From contig NZ_FNSR01000003.1 in assembly GCF_900104845.1 (NCBI RefSeq), forward strand, positions 806,001 through 870,000: a stretch of 64,000 bases of DNA, read 5' to 3'. The notes under the pieces were generated by a model. That model did not search any database. It was not told where the DNA came from and saw only the letters and a list, made by a program, of their open reading frames with translations. Origin of the DNA: Paraburkholderia caballeronis (lineage in GTDB: Bacteria; Pseudomonadota; Gammaproteobacteria; Burkholderiales; Burkholderiaceae). Below, one piece after another: positions 51,840-61,115 of this stretch (positions are counted from its first letter, which is position 1; each line of letters opens with the position of its first letter). The position numbers and the translations under genes were made by a program.

Positions 51840-52226
51840 AACGGCGGGTTGACGCGGGCTGACCGGCGGCGCGAGACGGAACGTGCGAAATTCATTCGAT
51901 CGCCGAACAACGGATTGGCATGGAAAACGTCGCGCTTGCATCCGTCGTAATGAGATGGGCGCGCCGCTTCCCGTTCGTCACGCGCGCAGGCAGCGGCCCG
52001 GAAAGCGCAAGATTTTATGGGCAGAGCGTGCGTTCGGGACGCGCAATCCGGCGGCGTCCTGACGGCGATCATCTGTTGGGTCGTGGGGGCCGGCGAAACC
52101 CGTCGCGATGCGGGCATTCGCCCGGGTAAATCCGGCCGCCGTGCCGGAGAATTGCGATAAAGCGAAACGGCGGCGGCGGCAATCAACCGATACGCCTCGC
52201 CGCTCGAAAGTAAGCAAACCCGCCGC

Positions 52227-53156
52227 TCACCTCCGCTCCGTCCTCAACCTCACCGCATCCTGCATCGGCGGCGCGCCGAACAGCCGTTTGTATTCGCGAT
52301 GGAACTGCGAAAGACTGTCGTAGCCGACCGCCGCCGCGACGACGCCGAGGTCGGTCGCGCCCTGCATCAGCCGCCGGCGCGCCTCGAAGAGCCGCAGGCG
52401 TTTCTGGTACTGCAGCGGGCTCAGCGACGTCGAATCCTTGAAATGCCGGTGCAGCGACGACACGCTCATGTTCACGTGAGAGGCCAGCACGTCGAGCCGC
52501 AGCGGCGCCGCGTAGTGCGCCTTCACCCATTCGACCGCCCGCCCGATCCGCGACGTGCGGCTGTCGGCGACCAGCGCGTCGCGCAGCCGCGCGCCCTGGC
52601 TGCTCGTCAGCACGCGGTAGATGATCTCCTGCTGGATCAGCGGCGCGAGCGTCGGAATGTCCCGCGGCGTGTCGAGCAGCCGCGCGAGCCGGCACGCGGC
52701 GTCCAGCAGCGCTGGCGGCAGCGCGCCCGCGCTGATCCCCGGCCCGGCCGGCGCGGCGTCCGGCGGCGGCAGGTCGCGCGAGACGACGAGATCCGTCGCG
52801 AGCGCGATGTCGAGTTCCAGCGCGAAACACAGGTACGGCCGCTCGCGGCTCGCCTCGATCACGCGGCCGACGATCGGCAGGTCGATCGACACCACGAGGC
52901 AGTGGGCGGTGTCGTAGCGGTACGACTGGTCGCCGGCGGTGATCTGCTTCGCGCCCTGCGCGGCGAAGATCAGCGCGACCTTGCTGAACGTGTACTCGCC
53001 GGCCGAAGGCGCAGAATAGCGGTGAAAAGTCAGCGGCTCGATGGCGGTGCGGTGCTCGCCGTCGATCGGCGAAAACCGCTCGACGATGCGGGCCAGTTCG
53101 GCCAGCGCGCTGCCCCGCTCCGGGGCCGGCGGCGCGACGAGTCTATGGAGATCCAT
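52227..53156 (-). CDS. AraC-family regulator with cupin-like N-terminus
   Basis: Protein of 309 residues. The N-terminal AraC_N (cupin-type) region (about 40-190; LTFHRYSAPSAGEYTFSKVA) is followed by two helix-turn-helices (LDVLASHVNMSVSSLHRHFK; VVAAAVGYDSLSQFHREYKR LFG at the end). This subgroup (YqhC-like) commonly controls divergent aldehyde or alcohol reductases. It lies divergent from a YahK-like alcohol dehydrogenase with 196 bases between, so it probably activates it in response to reactive aldehydes. The start at 53156 follows CAGGAACCGCAGCGC. Confidence 0.88.
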   Translation of the reverse strand: MDLHRLVAPPAPERGSALAELARIVERFSPIDGEHRTAIEPLTFHRYSAPSAGEYTFSKVALIFAAQGAKQITAGDQSYRYDTAHCLVVSIDLPIVGRVIEASRERPYLCFALELDIALATDLVVSRDLPPPDAAPAGPGISAGALPPALLDAACRLARLLDTPRDIPTLAPLIQQEIIYRVLTSSQGARLRDALVADSRTSRIGRAVEWVKAHYAAPLRLDVLASHVNMSVSSLHRHFKDSTSLSPLQYQKRLRLFEARRRLMQGATDLGVVAAAVGYDSLSQFHREYKRLFGAPPMQDAVRLRTERR

Positions 53157-53352
53157 GCGCTGCGGTTCCTGAAATGTGCTGACCGGATTATTGCGCCACG
53201 CCGCGCACAGGGAAACACCGCCGATCCGGATTCGCAGGATCGTGCACGAATCAGGCAGGAATGTGGAGCCGGCAGCGCGCCGCAACGACCACAATCCGTC
53301 TGTCTTTCATTCGCCCGCTTCCGTTGCGGGCCCGAACCCGAAGGAGATTCGC

Positions 53353-54414
53353 ATGATCCAGGTTCACGGCTATGCCGCCCAGCACGCCGGCGCCCCGCTG
53401 ACGCCGTTCCAGTTCGAACGCCGCGCGCCCGGCCCGCACGACGTCCAGATCGAGATCCTCTACAGCGGCATCTGTCACTCCGACCTGCACCAGGCGCACG
53501 CGCACTGGGGCGCCGAACTGTTTCCGATGGTGCCGGGCCACGAGATCATCGGGCGCGTCGTCGCGGTCGGCGCGCACGTCACGAAGCTGAAACCCGGCGA
53601 CTACGCGGGCGTCGGCTGCATGGTCGATTCCTGCCGCCACTGTTCGGCCTGCGAGGAAGACCTCGAACAGTATTGCGACGAAGGCGCGACGTGGACGTAC
53701 AACGCGATCGAGCGCGACGGCGTGACGCCGACCTACGGCGGCTACTCGGACCAGATCGTCGTCGAGGAACGCTTCGTCGTCAGCATTCCGGAGACGCTCG
53801 ACCTGAAGGGCGCGGCGCCGCTGCTGTGCGCGGGCATCACCACCTATTCGCCGCTGCGGCACTGGAAGGTCGGGCCGGGCCAGAAGGTCGGCGTGATCGG
53901 ACTCGGCGGCCTCGGCCACATGGGCGTGAAGCTCGCGAAGGCGATGGGCGCGCAGGTCGTGATGATTACGACGACGCCGGAGAAAGGCCGCGACGCGACC
54001 CGGCTCGGCGCGGACGAGGTGCTGGTGTCGCGCGATCCGGCCGCGATGGCGTCGCACGCGGCGAGCTTCGACTTCCTGCTGAACACGATTCCGGTCGGCC
54101 ACGACGTCAATCCGTACCTCGCGCTGCTCAAGCGCGACCGGACGATGGTGCTGGTCGGCGCGCTCGAACCGCTTCAGCCGGCGCTGAACGGCGCGAACCT
54201 GATCTTCGGCCGCAAGAGCATTTCCGGATCGGGGATCGGCGGGATGGCGGAGACCCAGGAGATGATCGACTTCTGCGCGAAACACGGCGTGGTCAGCGAC
54301 GTCGAAGTGGTGCCGATCCAGCAGGTGAACGAAGCGTGGCAGCGGCTCGAAAAGAACGACGTCAAGTATCGGTTCGTGATCGACATGGCGTCGCTTCGCG
54401 GCGAAGTCGCGTAA
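53353..54414 (+). CDS. Zinc-dependent aldehyde reductase/alcohol dehydrogenase (YahK/CAD-like)
   Basis: Medium-chain dehydrogenase of 353 residues in the cinnamyl-alcohol-dehydrogenase group. Catalytic zinc GICHSDLHQAHAHWG and PGHEIIGRVVAVG; structural zinc cysteines in CMVDSCRHCSACEEDLEQYC; NADP-binding GVIGLGGLGHMGVKLAKAMG; C-terminal NDVKYRFVIDMASL. YahK-type enzymes reduce broad aldehydes with NADPH. The start has a perfect AAGGAG seven bases upstream. The divergent AraC gene is its likely regulator. Confidence 0.92.
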   Translation: MIQVHGYAAQHAGAPLTPFQFERRAPGPHDVQIEILYSGICHSDLHQAHAHWGAELFPMVPGHEIIGRVVAVGAHVTKLKPGDYAGVGCMVDSCRHCSACEEDLEQYCDEGATWTYNAIERDGVTPTYGGYSDQIVVEERFVVSIPETLDLKGAAPLLCAGITTYSPLRHWKVGPGQKVGVIGLGGLGHMGVKLAKAMGAQVVMITTTPEKGRDATRLGADEVLVSRDPAAMASHAASFDFLLNTIPVGHDVNPYLALLKRDRTMVLVGALEPLQPALNGANLIFGRKSISGSGIGGMAETQEMIDFCAKHGVVSDVEVVPIQQVNEAWQRLEKNDVKYRFVIDMASLRGEVA

Positions 54415-54514
54415 CACGCGGCGCGGCGGCTATTGTGCATGGGGTTCGATGCGCGCCGCCGTTTTTTTCGCATCGGCCGGCGGCGCGCCTGCTACGTGAA
54501 ACGCCGCCGCCCGA

Positions 54515-54751
54515 TCAAGCCGTATATCCGCCGTTCACGTCCAGCACCGAGCCGGTGATGTAACCGGCGTCCGGCCCCGCGAGAAAGACGATCGCGGCGG
54601 CCACTTCGCCGGGCGGCCGGTCCGGCGGCGTCGCCGCGTCCGGGCTGTCGAGCCAGATGCCCGCGTGTTTGATCAGGATGTCGAGCGATCCATGCGTCGC
54701 GGCAACGGAGTCGTGCGCGGCCTGGCAGTCGTCGGCCGACGTCACGTCGAG
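54515..54751 (-). pseudogene. Internally deleted short-chain dehydrogenase remnant
   Basis: The readable 78 residues join LDVTSADDCQAAHDSVAATH with LDILIKHAGIW (the NNAGI strand, now KHAGI) directly to PGEVAAAIVFLAGPDAGYIT and GSVLDVNGGYTA (the SDR C-terminus). The N-terminal cofactor site TGxxxGxG and the whole catalytic Ser-Tyr-Lys segment are missing. It is a collapsed SDR gene with an internal deletion of about 90 codons plus loss of its 5' end. Confidence 0.65.
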
Positions 54752-54905
54752 CCGCCGCGTCCGCCGCCGGGCTCTCGAATCGCGGCGGCCCGACGAAACC
54801 CGTGTCCGCAAGTCGCAAAAGCGATCACCCGATGGAAAGAATTCGCTATGCCGCCGCGTCGCGCCGCGGCTATAGTCGCTCGAAACGACCACGGAGACAC
54901 TCACG

Positions 54906-55826
54906 ATGACCCAGCAAGCGTGGCGCGGCGTATTCCCCGTCGTGCCGACCATCTTCGACGACGCGGGGCGCCTCGACCTCGACGGCCAGCGGCGCGCGGT
55001 CGATTTCATGATCGACGCCGGCTCGCACGGCCTCGCGATCCTCGCGAACTTCTCCGAACAGTTCGCGCTGTCCGACGACGAGCGGAACACAGTTCAAAAG
55101 ACCGTGCTCGAACACGTCGCCGGCCGCGTGCCGGTGATCGTCACGACCACGCACTTCAGTTCCGACGTGTGCGCCGCGCGCAGCCGCGCCGCGCAGGATG
55201 CCGGCGCCGCGATGGTGATGGTGATGCCGCCGTACCACGGCGCGACGATCCGCGTGTCCGAGCGCGGCATTCACGAGTTCTATCGGCGCGTGTCCGACGC
55301 GATCGACATCCCGATCATGATCCAGGACGCGCCGGTGTCGGGCACGACGCTGTCCGCCGCGTTCCTCGCGCGGCTCGCGAAAGAGATCGGCAACGTGTCG
55401 TACTTCAAGATCGAATGCCCGCAGGCGGCCGCGAAGCTGCGCGAACTGATCGAACTGGGCGGCGACGCGATCGCCGGGCCGTGGGACGGCGAAGAGGCGA
55501 TCACGCTGCTGCCCGATCTCGACGCGGGCGCGACCGGCACGATGACCGGCGGCGGCTACCCGGACGGCATCCGCCGCATCTACGACGCGTACATGGCCGG
55601 CGATGCCGACACAGCGGCCGCGCTGTACCAGCAGTGGCTGCCGCTCATCAACTACGAGAACCGGCAGACCGGCCTCGCCGCGTGCAAGGTGCTGATGAAG
55701 GAAGGCGGCGTGATCGCGTCGGACGCGCTGCGGCATCCGCTCGCGCCCGTGCATCCGGCGACCCGCGAAGGACTGTTGAAGGTCGCGCGGCGGCTCGAAC
55801 CGCTGGTGCTGCGCTGGGGGCGTTGA
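54906..55826 (+). CDS. L-2-keto-3-deoxyarabonate dehydratase (DapA/NAL family)
   Basis: Protein of 306 residues closely matching the characterised Azospirillum-type enzyme of the oxidative L-arabinose pathway as I remember it: GVFPVVPTIFDDAGRLDLDG, ILANFSEQFALSDDER, VMPPYHGATIRVSERG, SYFKIECPQAAAKLREL (Schiff-base Lys in YFKIE), AIAGPWDGEEAITLLPDLDA, GGGYPDGIRRI. The NFSEQF loop in place of GGTGE separates it from KdgD. It makes alpha-ketoglutarate semialdehyde from L-2-keto-3-deoxyarabonate. Start with GGAG nine bases upstream. It is convergent with a LysR gene. No arabinose dehydrogenase or arabonate dehydratase lies in the window. Confidence 0.85.
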   Translation: MTQQAWRGVFPVVPTIFDDAGRLDLDGQRRAVDFMIDAGSHGLAILANFSEQFALSDDERNTVQKTVLEHVAGRVPVIVTTTHFSSDVCAARSRAAQDAGAAMVMVMPPYHGATIRVSERGIHEFYRRVSDAIDIPIMIQDAPVSGTTLSAAFLARLAKEIGNVSYFKIECPQAAAKLRELIELGGDAIAGPWDGEEAITLLPDLDAGATGTMTGGGYPDGIRRIYDAYMAGDADTAAALYQQWLPLINYENRQTGLAACKVLMKEGGVIASDALRHPLAPVHPATREGLLKVARRLEPLVLRWGR

Positions 55827-55905
55827 CGGCCAGCGGTTGGCGATGACGTTCGGCGGCGCGGCGACGGGGGATTCGACTTCGTCGCGTTCGCGGACGTATG
55901 CCGAA

Positions 55906-56838
55906 TTACGGCAACCCGCCCGCTTCGACCAGCCGGATGAACTGCTCGGCCGCCGGCGACAACACGCTGCGCTGACGCGTGACGACGCCGAACGTCTGCG
56001 ACTGCGATCCGAGCTTCACCGGCAGGATCCGCAGCATCCGCCGCCGCGCGAACAGTTGCGCGATGCCGGCCGGCAACAGCGACACCAGATCGTCGCTTCG
56101 CTGCAGCAGCGCGATGGTCACGAACGTGGATGCGGTCGAGATCGTGTTCGCCGGCATCGCGAGGCCCGCGAGTTCCATTTCGTGTTCGAGCAGCGCGTGA
56201 AGCGGCATGTGCGCGGGATACGTGACCCAGCGATGCGACGCGAGATCGCGCAGCGTCAGCGTCTTTTTTCCGACGGCCGGATGCCCGCCGCCGACCACCA
56301 CCGACAGCGGCTCCGCGCCGAGCGACCGGTAGCGGTACTTCGACGGGTCCTGGCTGACCGTCGAGCGCCCGATCACGAGGTCCAGTTGCCCATCGTCGAG
56401 TTGCGCGAGCATCCGCGTGCTCGTGTCCTCGGTGATCTCGACCGACAGGTTCGGCTGGCGCGCCTGCAACGCGATCACCGCCGGCACCACGACGTCCGGT
56501 ATCGCGCCCATGATCGCGCCGATCGCGAGCCGCCCGCCGCGGCCCGAGCGGATCTGCGCGACGTCGTCGCACAGCGCGTCGAGGCCGGTCGCGAACCGCC
56601 GCGCATGGCGGATCACGCAATGGCCGAACGGGTTCGGGATCATCCCGCTCTTCGTGCGCTCGAACAGCGGCGCGTCGAGCATCGTTTCGAGTTCGCGCAG
56701 CGCCTTGCTCGCGGCCGACTGCGTGATCGACAGCGCGCTCGCGGCCTTGTGCAGCGAGCGGTGGTCGTCGAGCGCGATCAGCAGTTGCAGCTGGCGCATC
56801 CGCAGCCGCGACAGCAGCACGTTCAACGTGTTTTTCAT
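55906..56838 (-). CDS. LysR-family regulator (GbpR-like sugar-locus regulator)
   Basis: Protein of 310 residues: winged helix MRQLQLLIALDDHRSLHKAA and LSITQSAASKALRELETMLD, then an effector domain with RLAIGAIMGAIPDVVVPAVI and YPAHMPLHALLEHEMELAGL. The opening SRLRMRQLQLLIAL and the PLFERTKSGMIPNPFG segment resemble GbpR/CbbR-like regulators found beside sugar transport and L-arabinose genes. Downstream of the dehydratase gene on the same strand (172 bases) and convergent with the ketodeoxyarabonate dehydratase gene. The inducer is probably a sugar acid (inference). Confidence 0.87.
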   Translation of the reverse strand: MKNTLNVLLSRLRMRQLQLLIALDDHRSLHKAASALSITQSAASKALRELETMLDAPLFERTKSGMIPNPFGHCVIRHARRFATGLDALCDDVAQIRSGRGGRLAIGAIMGAIPDVVVPAVIALQARQPNLSVEITEDTSTRMLAQLDDGQLDLVIGRSTVSQDPSKYRYRSLGAEPLSVVVGGGHPAVGKKTLTLRDLASHRWVTYPAHMPLHALLEHEMELAGLAMPANTISTASTFVTIALLQRSDDLVSLLPAGIAQLFARRRMLRILPVKLGSQSQTFGVVTRQRSVLSPAAEQFIRLVEAGGLP

Positions 56839-57010
56839 CGGGATCGCGAAAGAACGGCGCAATGCGCCGCGAGGTCGGGGCGGCGAAGCCGCGCAGGCGT
56901 TATCGCGCCGAAGCGGGACCGGTCGTCGTGTCGGCCGGAACGCGACGGCGGTTTCGCGTCGCGCTGGCCGGCGAGCGCGGCCAGGGTCTGCCCCGCGCTC
57001 GCCCTGCGGA

Positions 57011-58591
57011 TCACGTGATCGCGCCGATCTGCCACGGCACGAACTCGTTCTGCCCGTAGCCGTGCAACTCGCTGCGCGACCGCTTGCCGGACGCCGTGTC
57101 GAGCATCATCCGGAACAGCACGCGGCCGAGTTCGTCGATGCGCGCGGTGCCGTCCAGCACCTCGCCGCAGTTCAGGTCCATGTCGTCGGACTGGCGCTGC
57201 CACAGCGCGGTGTTGGTCGCGAGCTTGATCGACGGCGACGGCGCGCAGCCGTATGCGGAGCCGCGCCCGGTCGTGAAGCAGATCAGGTTCGCGCCGCCCG
57301 CCACCTGGCCGGTCGCGGAGATCGGGTCGTAGCCGGGTGTATCCATGAACACGAGGCCCTTCTTCGCGACCGGCTGCGCGTACTCGTACACCTCGACGAG
57401 ATTCGTGTGGCCCGCCTTCGCGATGCCGCCGAGCGACTTTTCGAGCACCGTCGTCAGGCCGCCCGCCTTGTTGCCGGCCGACGGGTTGTTGTTGATCGCC
57501 GCGTGATGGCGCTCGCAGTAGGCCTCCCACCAGCGGATCCGCGCGACCAGTTTTTCGCCGACCTCGCGCGTCACCGCGCGGCGCGTCAGCAGATGCTCCG
57601 CGCCGTAGATTTCCGGCGTCTCGGACAGGATCGCGGTGCCGCCGTGCTGCACCAGCAGATCGACCGCCGCGCCGAGCACGGGGTTCGCGGTGATGCCCGA
57701 GTAGCCATCGGAACCGCCGCATTGCAGGCCGACCGTCAGGTGGCTCGCCGGCATCGGCTCGCGCCGCACGTCGTTCGCGGCCGGCAGCATGGAGCGGACC
57801 AGTTCGATGCCCTTCGCGATCGTTTTCGTCGTGCCGCCGGTGTCCTGGATCGTGAACGCGTGCAGCCGCGCGTGTTCGGTCAGCCCCTGCGTGTCGAGCA
57901 GCCGCGAAATCTGGTTCGTCTCGCAGCCGAGCCCGATCACGAGCACCGCCGCGAAGTTCGGATGCACCGCGTAGCCGCCGAGCGTGCGTTGCAGGATCGA
58001 CAGCGCCTCGCCTTCCGGATCGACCGCGCAGCCGGCGCCGTGCGTCAGCGCGACGACGCCGTCGACGTTCGGGAACGCGGCGAGCGCGTCCGGATGGATG
58101 TCGCGCCGGAAGTGATCGGCGATCGCGCGCGCGACCGTCGCCGAGCAGTTCACCGAGGTCAGGATGCCGACATAGTTGCGCGTCGCGACACGGCCATCCG
58201 CACGGACGATGCCGTCGAACGTCGCCGGCTCCACGGCGGGCGCGGACGACATATCGCACACGCCCTCGCTGAACGCGTAGTCGCGCGCGAACTCGCCCAT
58301 CGCGAGATTGTGCGTATGCACGTGCTGGCCGGCGCGGATCGGCTGGCTCGCGAACCCGATGATCTGCCCGTAACGATGCACCGGCTGGCCCGGCTCGACC
58401 GCGCGCGTCGCGACCTTGTGGCCGGGCGGAATCAGGCCGGACACGGTCACGCGCTCGTCGTCGAGCGTCGTGCCGGACACCAGTTGATCGAGCGCGACGA
58501 CGACGTCGTCGGCCGGATTCAGGCGGATCACGCGGGCGCGCCGCGCAGGCTGCGCGTCGGCCGGCGCGGCTTCGGAGTCGGTGGAAAGCAT
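57011..58591 (-). CDS. UxaA/GarD-family altronate or galactarate dehydratase
   Basis: Cytoplasmic iron-dependent sugar-acid dehydratase of 526 residues, of a length closer to GarD. N-terminal SAF domain (about 20-110; IRLNPADDVVVALDQLVSGT, IPPGHKVATRAV, YGQIIGFASQPIRAGQHVHT HN) and the main UxaA/GarD domain (GIVRADGRVATRNYVGILTS, GCAVDPEGEALSI, LQCGGSDGYSGITANPVLGA, TPGYDPISATGQVAGGANLI, NCGEVLDGT). It would make the 2-keto-3-deoxy product from altronate or galactarate; KdgD at the left edge could use the latter's product. Divergent from the GntR gene. Confidence 0.85.
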   Translation of the reverse strand: MLSTDSEAAPADAQPARRARVIRLNPADDVVVALDQLVSGTTLDDERVTVSGLIPPGHKVATRAVEPGQPVHRYGQIIGFASQPIRAGQHVHTHNLAMGEFARDYAFSEGVCDMSSAPAVEPATFDGIVRADGRVATRNYVGILTSVNCSATVARAIADHFRRDIHPDALAAFPNVDGVVALTHGAGCAVDPEGEALSILQRTLGGYAVHPNFAAVLVIGLGCETNQISRLLDTQGLTEHARLHAFTIQDTGGTTKTIAKGIELVRSMLPAANDVRREPMPASHLTVGLQCGGSDGYSGITANPVLGAAVDLLVQHGGTAILSETPEIYGAEHLLTRRAVTREVGEKLVARIRWWEAYCERHHAAINNNPSAGNKAGGLTTVLEKSLGGIAKAGHTNLVEVYEYAQPVAKKGLVFMDTPGYDPISATGQVAGGANLICFTTGRGSAYGCAPSPSIKLATNTALWQRQSDDMDLNCGEVLDGTARIDELGRVLFRMMLDTASGKRSRSELHGYGQNEFVPWQIGAIT

Positions 58592-58618
58592 GGTCGGATT
58601 TCCTGGCGGGTCGTCGAT

Positions 58619-58630
58619 CTAATATATTAG
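58619..58630. promoter_or_regulatory. Perfect palindrome upstream of the dehydratase gene (candidate GntR operator)
   Basis: CTAATATATTAG is a perfect 12-bp palindrome 28 bases upstream of the UxaA/GarD-type start, in an AT-rich patch within GC-rich surroundings. It shares TTAATATA-type core sequence with the site at 58758-58769 before the divergent GntR gene. Confidence 0.5.
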
Positions 58631-58757
58631 TATTCGATTATTATCCGAATTGTATCGACGTGCCGGAGGAGCGTCATCCGGGTTTACCCACTGACGCGCA
58701 CGATCCCCTGCGTCCCTCGAACGATCCGCGCCGCAGCCTATCGGGCCGCCCGGCGCA

Positions 58758-58769
58758 TTAATATACTGG
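58758..58769. promoter_or_regulatory. Related AT-rich site upstream of the GntR gene
   Basis: TTAATATACTGG resembles the palindrome at 58619-58630 (TAATATAyTrG in common) and lies 37 bases before the GntR start. It is a candidate autoregulatory site, or alternatively simply the -10 region of that gene. Confidence 0.35.
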
Positions 58770-58806
58770 CCACATCAGTCCAACCCGGCCCAACCGACCG
58801 CCCTTC

Positions 58807-59565
58807 ATGAAGTCCATCCGCAACGATCCCGACGCGTTCATCGGCCGCGTGCTGTCCGCCGGCCTCGCGCTCGACCGCTCGATGGCGCTGTCCACGCAGA
58901 TCTACCAGTGTCTGCGCGAAGCGATCATCACGATGGCGTTGCAGCCGAACGACGTGATCTTCGAACGCGCGATCGCCGAGGCGCTCGGCGTGTCGCGCAC
59001 GCCGGTGCGCGAGGCGCTGCTGCAACTTGCGCGCGAGGACCTCGTGATGATCGCCGCGCAGTCGCGCACGTTCGTCGCGCCGGTGCGCCGCGAGCAGTTC
59101 GTCGAAAGCGCGCTGATCCGCCAGGTGCTGGAGATCGCGAGCATCCGGCGCGCGGCCGAGATCGTCAGCGACGCGGAACTCGACCAGCTTCACGACATCC
59201 ACGAAGCGCACCGGCGCGCGGTCGAGCGCGGCAACCCGGTCGCCGCGATCCGTCACGACAACGCGTTCCATGCGGCGGTCAGCCAGTCCGCGCGGCTGCC
59301 GAAGATGCAGCAACTGGTCGAACTCGTGCGCGCGCCGATCGATCGCGTGCGGCACATCACCGTGCGCGATCCGGTCGTCGCGGACGTGACGTTGAGCCAG
59401 CATCAGCAGGTGCTCGACGCGCTGCTGCGGCACGACCCCGACGCCGCCGAGCGCGCGCTGCGCGATCATCTCGACGACGCGTTCGAGCGCCAGAAGATCG
59501 CATTCGACGCGAACGTCGCGCTGTTCGAAGGCACCGACGAACCGGCCGCGACGACAGCGGCATAA
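58807..59565 (+). CDS. GntR/FadR-family (FCD) regulator of the sugar-acid locus
   Basis: Protein of 252 residues. Winged helix with QIYQCLREAIITMALQPND, FERAIAEALGVSRTPVREAL and LLQLAREDLV; FCD domain with metal/ligand residues in RHDNAFHAAVSQSARLPKM and VTLSQHQQVLDALLRHDPDA. FCD regulators of this kind sense uronates and aldonates (UxuR/ExuR/LldR types). Divergent from the UxaA/GarD gene and upstream of the sugar importer, so it probably controls both. No strong ribosome site. Confidence 0.88.
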   Translation: MKSIRNDPDAFIGRVLSAGLALDRSMALSTQIYQCLREAIITMALQPNDVIFERAIAEALGVSRTPVREALLQLAREDLVMIAAQSRTFVAPVRREQFVESALIRQVLEIASIRRAAEIVSDAELDQLHDIHEAHRRAVERGNPVAAIRHDNAFHAAVSQSARLPKMQQLVELVRAPIDRVRHITVRDPVVADVTLSQHQQVLDALLRHDPDAAERALRDHLDDAFERQKIAFDANVALFEGTDEPAATTAA

Positions 59566-60142
59566 ACCGTGACGACGATTGCGCGCGCAACGCGCAATCG
59601 CGGCATCGGCGTCCCACACTCTGTACAACGCGTTGTTCCCTTTACGATTCGCCCGCCGGCGACGATGATCGCCCTTCAGCGGCGAGCGTCGAGCATCGCG
59701 CGTTATGTTCATCAACCACGAAAACCTCGCGATTAACGCGGCGTGCGTAGCAGCACACATTGACCGCATTTCGCATTGCACCGCGTCATACCGCTCGCAG
59801 GTTTCAAAAAGCGAATCGCCCGCCGCCCATCGTTCCCGGATAACCCAACGAAACGACTGACCGCCCGCTTTTATGCGCGTTATTGCGCCCATTCCCAATC
59901 TTTGAGAAATTTCATAAATAGGATGACTATATAAGCGATAACGCTCGGGAAAACGATAATCGCGACGGCCGAATACGGCAAATATAGTAGGTCTATTGAA
60001 GTCGGAAGGCAGGCGGCCGGAGGATCAACCGAAGGCCCCAGGATGGCGCGAATCTCCGTCGTGACACTCCCCAGGCCGTGGCGGATGACGGGTGTAGCGC
60101 CTGATTTAAACAACTACAACGCAGGCTACCTCGGAGACACAC
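59566..60142. other. Non-coding gap upstream of the sugar ABC transporter
   Basis: A 577-base gap. It starts with a perfect hairpin GATTGCGCG-CGCAA-CGCGCAATC (59577-59599), 12 bases after the GntR stop codon, a possible terminator without U-tract. The AT-richer part at 59880-60000 contains on the minus strand a frame with one hydrophobic helix (AVAIIVFPSVIAYIVILFMK) but no proper start. The promoter for ytfQ should lie in the last 150 bases; it was not resolved. Confidence 0.4.
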
Positions 60143-61108
60143 ATGAAGCTGGCAACGCGCAGGATCGCGGGCGGGCTGGTCGCAGCCGCCTTCGCGCTGA
60201 TTTCGGCCGCCGGTCACGCCGAAGACAAACCGATCACGCTGGGTTTCGCGCAGGTCGGCGCGGAAAGCGCATGGCGCACCGCGAATACGGTATCGGTCAA
60301 AAGCGCCGCGAAAGACAGCGGCATCAACCTGAAATTCTCCGATGCGCAGCAAAAGCAGGAAAACCAGATCAAGGCGATCCGCTCGTATATCGCGCAAAGA
60401 GTCGACGTGATCGCGTTTTCGCCGGTCGTCGAATCGGGCTGGGAGCCGGTGCTTCAGGAAGCAAAGCGCGCGAAGATCCCGGTGATTCTCACCGACCGCA
60501 ACATCGACGTGAAAGACCAGTCGCTGTACGTGACGATGATCGGCTCCGACTTCATCGAGGAAGGACACCGCGCGGGCAAGTGGCTCGAAGACCACTACAA
60601 GAGTTCGCCGGGGCCGGTCAACATCGTCGAGCTGCAAGGCACGGTCGGCTCCGCGCCGGCGAACGACCGCCACGCAGGTCTGATCGAGGTGATCAAGAAC
60701 GATCCGAAGTTCAAGATCATCGCGTCGCAGAGCGGCGACTTCACGCTCGCCGGCGGCAAGCAGGTGATGGAGGCGTTCGCGAAGACCTACGGCAGCAAGA
60801 TCAACGTCGTCTATTCGCACAACGACGACATGGCGCTCGGCGCGATCCAGGCGATGGAGGAAGCCGGCATGAAACCCGGCAAGGACATCAGCATCGTGTC
60901 GTTCGACGCGACGAAGGGCGGCTTCGAGGCGATGATCGCGGGCAAGATGAACGTCGACGTCGAATGCAGTCCGCTGCTCGGCCCGCAGTTGATGACGGCG
61001 GTGAAGGACATCGTCGCCGGCAAGACGCTGCCGAAACGCATCGTCACGACCGAGACCGTGTTCCCGATGGACGTGGCGGCGCAGGTGCTGCCGAGCCGCA
61101 AGTATTGA
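60143..61108 (+). CDS. ytfQ: Periplasmic sugar-binding protein of an ABC importer (YtfQ-like)
   Basis: Periplasmic type I sugar-binding protein of 321 residues. Signal peptide to GHAED; then ITLGFAQVGAESAWRTANTV, DAQQKQENQIKAIRSYIAQR VDVI, AFSPVVESGWEPVLQEAK, VYSHNDDMALGAIQAMEEAG and ISIVSFDATKGGFEAM, the pattern of the galactofuranose-binding YtfQ. It delivers a furanose sugar (galactofuranose or L-arabinofuranose) to YtfR/YtfT/YjfF. Start with GGAG at good spacing. First gene of the operon; YtfR follows by 7 bases. Pairing with ketodeoxyarabonate dehydratase favours a pentose, by inference. Confidence 0.88.
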   Translation: MKLATRRIAGGLVAAAFALISAAGHAEDKPITLGFAQVGAESAWRTANTVSVKSAAKDSGINLKFSDAQQKQENQIKAIRSYIAQRVDVIAFSPVVESGWEPVLQEAKRAKIPVILTDRNIDVKDQSLYVTMIGSDFIEEGHRAGKWLEDHYKSSPGPVNIVELQGTVGSAPANDRHAGLIEVIKNDPKFKIIASQSGDFTLAGGKQVMEAFAKTYGSKINVVYSHNDDMALGAIQAMEEAGMKPGKDISIVSFDATKGGFEAMIAGKMNVDVECSPLLGPQLMTAVKDIVAGKTLPKRIVTTETVFPMDVAAQVLPSRKY

Positions 61109-61115
61109 GCGGCGC

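Noticed and set aside
59880..59993. Possible small single-helix membrane peptide on the minus strand
   Set aside because: Hydrophobic stretch is suggestive, but no ATG or ribosome site begins it and it lies in a probable promoter region.
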